A stretch of 64,000 nt of DNA from Thermaerobacillus caldiproteolyticus (GTDB lineage: Bacteria > Bacillota > Bacilli > Bacillales > Anoxybacillaceae). Under the pieces are notes generated by a model. It saw nothing but the letters and a program-made list of their open reading frames with translations, searched no databases and was not told the DNA's origin. The stretch spans positions 175,813 through 239,812 of the forward strand of contig NZ_JACDUT010000006.1 of assembly GCF_013761245.1 (NCBI RefSeq). Direction: 5' to 3'. This document shows, piece by piece, positions 62,806-64,000 of the stretch (positions are counted from its first letter, which is position 1; the number at the start of each line of letters is the position of its first letter). The position numbers and the translations under genes were made by a program.

Positions 62806-62831
62806 GGCTGTCTCATCATCCTGAGACAGCC
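62800..62831 (-). terminator. Terminator of trpB
   Basis: GGCTGTCTCA (62806-62815) pairs with TGAGACAGCC (62822-62831); on the minus strand GTTTTTGC follows. Confidence 0.85.
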
Positions 62832-62845
62832 TCTCTCCAAAACGT

Positions 62846-63860
62846 TTATGCTTGATTTAACATACGAAATACTTGTTCCACGTCTTTATCTCCACGTCCT
62901 GAAATGTTTACAATAATAATTTTATCTTGATCTAGCGTTCGCGCTAATTTCATTGCATAAGCAACCGCATGAGCGCTCTCAAGCGCTGGAATAATCCCTT
63001 CCGTTCTCGATAGCACTTGAAATGCTTCAAGCACTTCCTCGTTCGTAACCGTATAATACTCGGCACGCCCAGAAACTTTTAAATGGCTGTGCTCAGGACC
63101 GATTCCCGGGTAGTCAAGACCAGCGGCAATCGAATAAGTCGGCTGTGGATTTCCATCTTCATCTAGCAACACTAAACATTTAAACCCATGCAGCACGGCT
63201 GGCACACCTTTTGTAAGCGTCGCTGCTTTTTCCGGCTCTACGCCGATCAGACGTACATTTGGTTCATCAATATAATGAGCAAACGCTCCAATCGCATTGC
63301 TTCCGCCGCCGACACAGGCGATGACAACATCAGGCAACCGTCCTTCTTTCTCGAAAATTTGCCGCTTGCTTTCTTCGCTTATGACAGACTGAAAATGTTT
63401 AACGATGCTTGGATATGGATGAGGTCCAACCGCTGAACCAAGCAAATAAAACGTGTTCTTATAATTTTCAACAAGGTCATTTAATGCTTCATCGACCGCA
63501 TCCTTCAATCTTCCTTGTCCTTTTGATACCGGAACGACTTTTGCGCCTAAAAGCTCCATACGAAATACGTTTAATGCCTGACGTCTAGTATCTTCCTCAC
63601 CCATATAAATGATGCAATCAATTCCAAACATCGCGCAAGCCGTCGCGGTGGCAACACCATGCTGTCCCGCACCCGTTTCAGCGATGACGCGTTTTGCTCC
63701 CATTCGTTTCGCAAGCAAAATTTGTCCGATGACGTTATTAATCTTATGCGAACCTGTATGGTTTAAATCTTCGCGCTTCAAATAAATTTTCGCCCCGCCT
63801 AAACGCTCTGTGATCCGGGCAGCAAACGTAAGCGGATTCTCACGGCCGACATACTCTTTT
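62846..63860 (-). pseudogene. trpB: Tryptophan synthase beta chain, 5' end cut by an insertion sequence
   Basis: About 338 residues of Trp[21 protein letters not shown], then [20 protein letters not shown] with the PLP lysine (HK), [70 protein letters not shown], and [16 protein letters not shown] full TrpB has about 400 aa; the first 60 or so are missing. The frame continues upstream only into transposase sequence, so it is interrupted at about 63860. The product would lack the N-terminal strand and is probably inactive. The rest of the gene should lie beyond the window. Confidence 0.85.
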
Positions 63861-64000
63861 GATGGTGTTGCAAAACTAGAGTAAAAACTCAAAATTATGC
63901 ATAAGAATGCATAATTGTACATGCAGTAAATAGCGATGAAACCCATACCAACGTGGCTGTTCTAGTCCATCATTCTTTAATTGATTGAATGTCTGCTCAA
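63861..64000 (-). mobile_element. 3' end of an insertion-sequence transposase (IS4/IS5-like), running off the window
   Basis: On the minus strand from 64000 the frame reads [20 protein letters not shown] and [20 protein letters not shown] then TAG at 63878-63880. EQPRWYG and HVQLCIL are the C-terminal motifs shared with the relic at 47150-47690. The element end is near GCAACACCATC (about 63860-63870) and trpB sequence begins right after it. Confidence 0.8.

Noticed and set aside
63895..63916. ATTATGCAT-N4-ATGCATAAT palindrome resembling an ArgR/AhrC operator upstream of trpB
   Set aside because: It lies within the transposase coding sequence (QLCILMHNF), so the resemblance is a codon coincidence, not a regulatory site of trpB.
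1..64000. CRISPR arrays, tRNA or rRNA genes, prophage, plasmid origin
   Set aside because: No regularly spaced repeats, no tRNA- or rRNA-like blocks, no phage structural or integrase genes and no replication genes were seen on reading both strands.

Overview
The window reads as a chromosomal segment of a moderately thermophilic, spore-forming Bacillaceae, most like Anoxybacillus, Geobacillus or Parageobacillus. The evidence is the B. subtilis-like block ypvA - ypsC - rnpB (B-type RNase P RNA) - gpsB - ypsA - cotD - mrfB - mrfA, spore genes (cotD with a sigma-K type promoter, sspH, a decayed cotF-like gene), Gram-positive lipoproteins, strong AGGAGG ribosome sites, and lysine, TPP and SAM riboswitches that lie upstream of their genes and carry terminators. 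Everything here comes from reading the sequence; no database search was run.

Layout. 1-9.4 kb is a conserved core block, nearly all on the minus strand: helicase, rRNA methyltransferase, RNase P RNA, cell-division factor GpsB and the MrfAB repair pair. 9.4-16.3 kb holds a frameshifted aldehyde dehydrogenase with its TetR regulator, a divergent ABC exporter, a Bax-inhibitor-like protein and a cysteine synthase. 16.4-21.2 kb is a signalling region: a beta-propeller lipoprotein, an OmpR-type regulator and a sensor kinase in one operon, divergent from a second cytoplasmic kinase, with direct repeats between them. 21.2-29.5 kb carries a di-haem cytochrome c, a lipoprotein nuclease, a metallo-beta-lactamase-fold hydrolase, a peptide transporter, a cotF-family relic, a subtilase and a YitT-type protein. 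29.5-38.5 kb has a lysine-riboswitch permease, TatA, SspH, an acyltransferase, the TPP-riboswitch thiMDE operon and ykoST.

38.5-49.8 kb is a decayed accessory zone. It holds a methyltransferase with a damaged 5' end, a frameshifted HAD phosphatase, an intact YdeP-type molybdoenzyme beside a ruined fdhD, relics of a GNAT, a transposase and a VOC gene, and three apparently live inserts: a phosphotransferase, an SRPBCC-ArsR pair with clear palindromic operators, and an AT-rich acyltransferase. 49.8-54.3 kb is the 5-oxoprolinase cluster pxpBCA with its IclR regulator and an NRAMP-like transporter. 54.4-58 kb carries a PNPOx-like protein divergent from a MocR regulator, then the NAD(P)HX repair enzyme. 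58.5-62.5 kb is a SAM-riboswitch methionine uptake operon, metNIQ, followed by an alcohol-dehydrogenase-type gene. The window ends in trpB, cut at its 5' end by an insertion sequence.

No wholly new multi-gene system is evident. The best leads are the lipoprotein/two-component module with a shared regulatory box, the SRPBCC-ArsR operator array, the NRAMP-fold gene lacking the metal-binding motifs inside the 5-oxoproline cluster, and the dehydrogenase that follows metNIQ.
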